A stretch of 6,491 nucleotides of DNA, taken from contig DBCE01000245.1 in the NCBI GenBank assembly GCA_002292895.1, positions 251-6,741 on the forward strand, written 5' to 3'. Both the position numbers and the translations under genes were made by a program. The notes under the pieces are model-generated. The model made no database searches. It was not told the origin of the DNA and worked only from the letters and a program-made list of their open reading frames with translations. This DNA is from Phycisphaerales bacterium UBA966. Lineage in GTDB: Bacteria > Planctomycetota > Phycisphaerae > Phycisphaerales > SM1A02. The stretch's first letter is position 1, and every line of letters begins with the position of its first letter. Positions 4,843 to 6,491 of this stretch are shown piece after piece.

Positions 4843-6491
4843 GTGATCATTTCAGTCATCGCTATTGCAGCCATCCTTCTCATCACCTACTGGTGGTCCA
4901 ACAACGGCGCGTTCAGCGCGTTGGTCCACTTCTTCTGCGTCGTTACCTCCGGCGCGATCGCCTTCGGCGTGTGGGAACCATTGTCGTACCGCATGCTCAG
5001 CAGTTCGGCTGGCGAGTACTCCAAGGGTCTGGTGCTGGTGGGCGTGTTCGTTGGCTTGCTTGCCATTCTGCGCATCTTCACGGATCGATTCATTCCGATG
5101 AATCTCTCTATCCCGCGCTTGGCGGACGTGGTGGTAGGCGCAGGGTTTGGCCTTGCTTCCGGCGTCCTCTCAGTTGGTCTGTTGGCGATCGGCATGGGGT
5201 TCTTCCAGTCCACAGTGACCATCGGTGACTTCACCGGATGGAGCCGACGCAGTGACGTGGCGAATGCGCCTGCCATCGGCAGTGACAACGCCCCCCTGCT
5301 GACGATTTCAGGGATCGCCGGTGGGTTCTTCTCATACCTCTCCTGGGGTCCGTACACCCCATGGCTCGGTGGCGGCACCATCGATACACATATGCCGCAG
5401 CTGGTGCGCACCTCGGGTTCGCTGTACCGCGATTCGTACGCGGACGGTTTGGCGCGCGTGTCGGTTCCACCGGAAGCGGTCAGTCAGCTCAAGCTCTTTG
5501 ATGTTCCCGCTATGCCGCTCAGTGCTGGCGTGGGCGCCAAGCCCGTGGCATCGTGGGCAGTGCAGTTCACCATCGCTCAGGACGGCTTTGACGGCGCTGG
5601 GCAGCAGTTCCTGATGACGGGCGCTCAGGCGCGCTTGATCGGCGACGGCAAGGGCGGTAAGGGAACGGTTTCGTACCCCGTTGCTTGGCGCCAGAACGCC
5701 AAGGAAGGCGGGGAGCGGATGTATTTCTTCAACTCACCGTCCAACGTGTTGACCTCGGTTTCTGCGCAAGGTGAAGGCACTTTCTATCTGTTCTTCCCCA
5801 AGGATGACCTTGGAACGCAGGCGCCCAAGTACTTTGAACTGAAGGGCGTGCGCTTCTTGGCGCCGCGCCCAATTGCGGCGCCGGACTTTGCAGGCGGAGG
5901 GGCCATTGAAAGCGGCAGCGGCAAGGCTGTTGATGATGGCGCCGCCACCAACATCGATTCCCTGATTGAGTTCCCCGATCCGAAGTATGCGATCGGCGGA
6001 GTGACCATCAACTCCAACGACAAGGGAGCCCTGGTCTTGGACGGTAGCAACTACATCGTGGGTGGTGAACAGAAGTTCCCGCGCAACGGCAGTGCCATGG
6101 TGTCTGCGGACTTGCGCGTTCGTGGCTTCCAAGTCACCGCTGGACAGCGACTGCTTCGCTTGGACGCGTCCGCGAAGGCTGATGGCGTTCGCATCTTCCC
6201 CGACCTGAATGAGTGGGTGCGCACGGCAGGTACTGATGCGCAGTCTGCGCGCGTGGCAGTCATTGATGCCAACGGTGCCAAGTACTTTGCGGTGGGCATG
6301 GTTGAAGACGATGGCGACTGGGTACTGGTGCGAAGTATGGGCGGCAAGCCGCTCACCCTCAAGGACATTCCGATTCAGCCGCTCGGTAGTGGTAAGAAGC
6401 TCATGCTGCACTTCCGCTTGCCTTCCGAGACCGTCCTCAAGGGACTGGTGCTGACCACTGGCAAGGAAGATCGCCTTGTGAACACCATCAC
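4843..6491 (+). CDS. CvpA-like four-helix membrane protein with large C-terminal domain (3' partial)
   Basis: A frame open from GTG 4843 to the right edge gives at least 549 residues with no stop. AAGGA (4830-4834), overlapping the upstream stop codon, lies eight bases before the GTG. Four hydrophobic helices occur at about 1-18, 24-43, 61-80 and 97-121. The stretch IPRLADVVVGAGFGLASGVL (90-109) matches the pattern of the CvpA (colicin V production) family, where an arginine and aspartate precede a glycine-rich fourth helix. From about 122 the protein is hydrophilic, with Gly/Ser/Asp-rich and beta-like segments and no recognised enzyme motif. It is probably outside the cytoplasm, but the topology was not computed. 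Ordinary CvpA proteins are only about 160-200 residues, so the long tail is unusual. It follows the pseudo-ATPase gene after 11 nt in the same operon, suggesting a shared envelope function. The CvpA assignment rests on pattern only, and the role of the tail is unknown. Confidence 0.75.
   Translation, partial: MIISVIAIAAILLITYWWSNNGAFSALVHFFCVVTSGAIAFGVWEPLSYRMLSSSAGEYSKGLVLVGVFVGLLAILRIFTDRFIPMNLSIPRLADVVVGAGFGLASGVLSVGLLAIGMGFFQSTVTIGDFTGWSRRSDVANAPAIGSDNAPLLTISGIAGGFFSYLSWGPYTPWLGGGTIDTHMPQLVRTSGSLYRDSYADGLARVSVPPEAVSQLKLFDVPAMPLSAGVGAKPVASWAVQFTIAQDGFDGAGQQFLMTGAQARLIGDGKGGKGTVSYPVAWRQNAKEGGERMYFFNSPSNVLTSVSAQGEGTFYLFFPKDDLGTQAPKYFELKGVRFLAPRPIAAPDFAGGGAIESGSGKAVDDGAATNIDSLIEFPDPKYAIGGVTINSNDKGALVLDGSNYIVGGEQKFPRNGSAMVSADLRVRGFQVTAGQRLLRLDASAKADGVRIFPDLNEWVRTAGTDAQSARVAVIDANGAKYFAVGMVEDDGDWVLVRSMGGKPLTLKDIPIQPLGSGKKLMLHFRLPSETVLKGLVLTTGKEDRLVNTI

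Noticed and set aside
5734..6411. 225-residue open frame on the minus strand opposite the CvpA-like gene
   Set aside because: The plus frame here continues an operon gene with a ribosome-binding site and a membrane domain. The minus product has no recognisable features and no supporting context.

Overview
This 6.5 kb window is bacterial chromosome with a GC content in the high fifties (estimated by eye). It holds two divergent transcription units. The pairing of a PilT-type ATPase with a GspE/PilB-like partner and a CvpA-type membrane protein, the free use of GTG starts and the lack of a Shine-Dalgarno sequence before guaB would fit a planctomycete-like (Planctomycetota) genome. No marker in the window proves this, so the lineage is a weak inference.

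Left part, minus strand: guaB (IMP dehydrogenase, complete) reads leftwards and is followed after 15 nt by a well-formed tRNA-Leu(CAA). The first 74 bases hold only a tRNA T-arm-like fragment and a small GC hairpin, with no gene. Between guaB and the rightward operon lies a GC-rich divergent spacer of about 230 bases. It contains several inverted repeats and two adjacent long-range helices ending in a T5 run, which could be a structured leader, a small RNA or an operator region.

Right part, plus strand: three tightly spaced genes form an apparent operon, all with GTG starts and each preceded by a recognisable ribosome-binding site. They are (1) a PilT/PilU-like hexameric secretion/pilus ATPase with intact Walker A, Walker B and His motifs but a changed AIRNLI motif; (2) a membrane-anchored GspE/PilB-related protein whose Walker A lysine, Walker B glutamate and His box are all lost while its zinc-binding cysteines remain, so it looks like a pseudo-ATPase; (3) a CvpA-like four-helix membrane protein carrying a large extra-membrane region and running off the right edge. 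The third gene is open through the window end and has no stop within it.

The most interesting content is this operon. An apparently active ATPase, a predicted catalytically dead membrane-tethered paralog and a CvpA-like membrane protein, with no pilin or platform gene visible here, may together form an envelope-associated motor or transport assembly. Whether that is a known lineage-specific system or a new one cannot be decided from the sequence alone.
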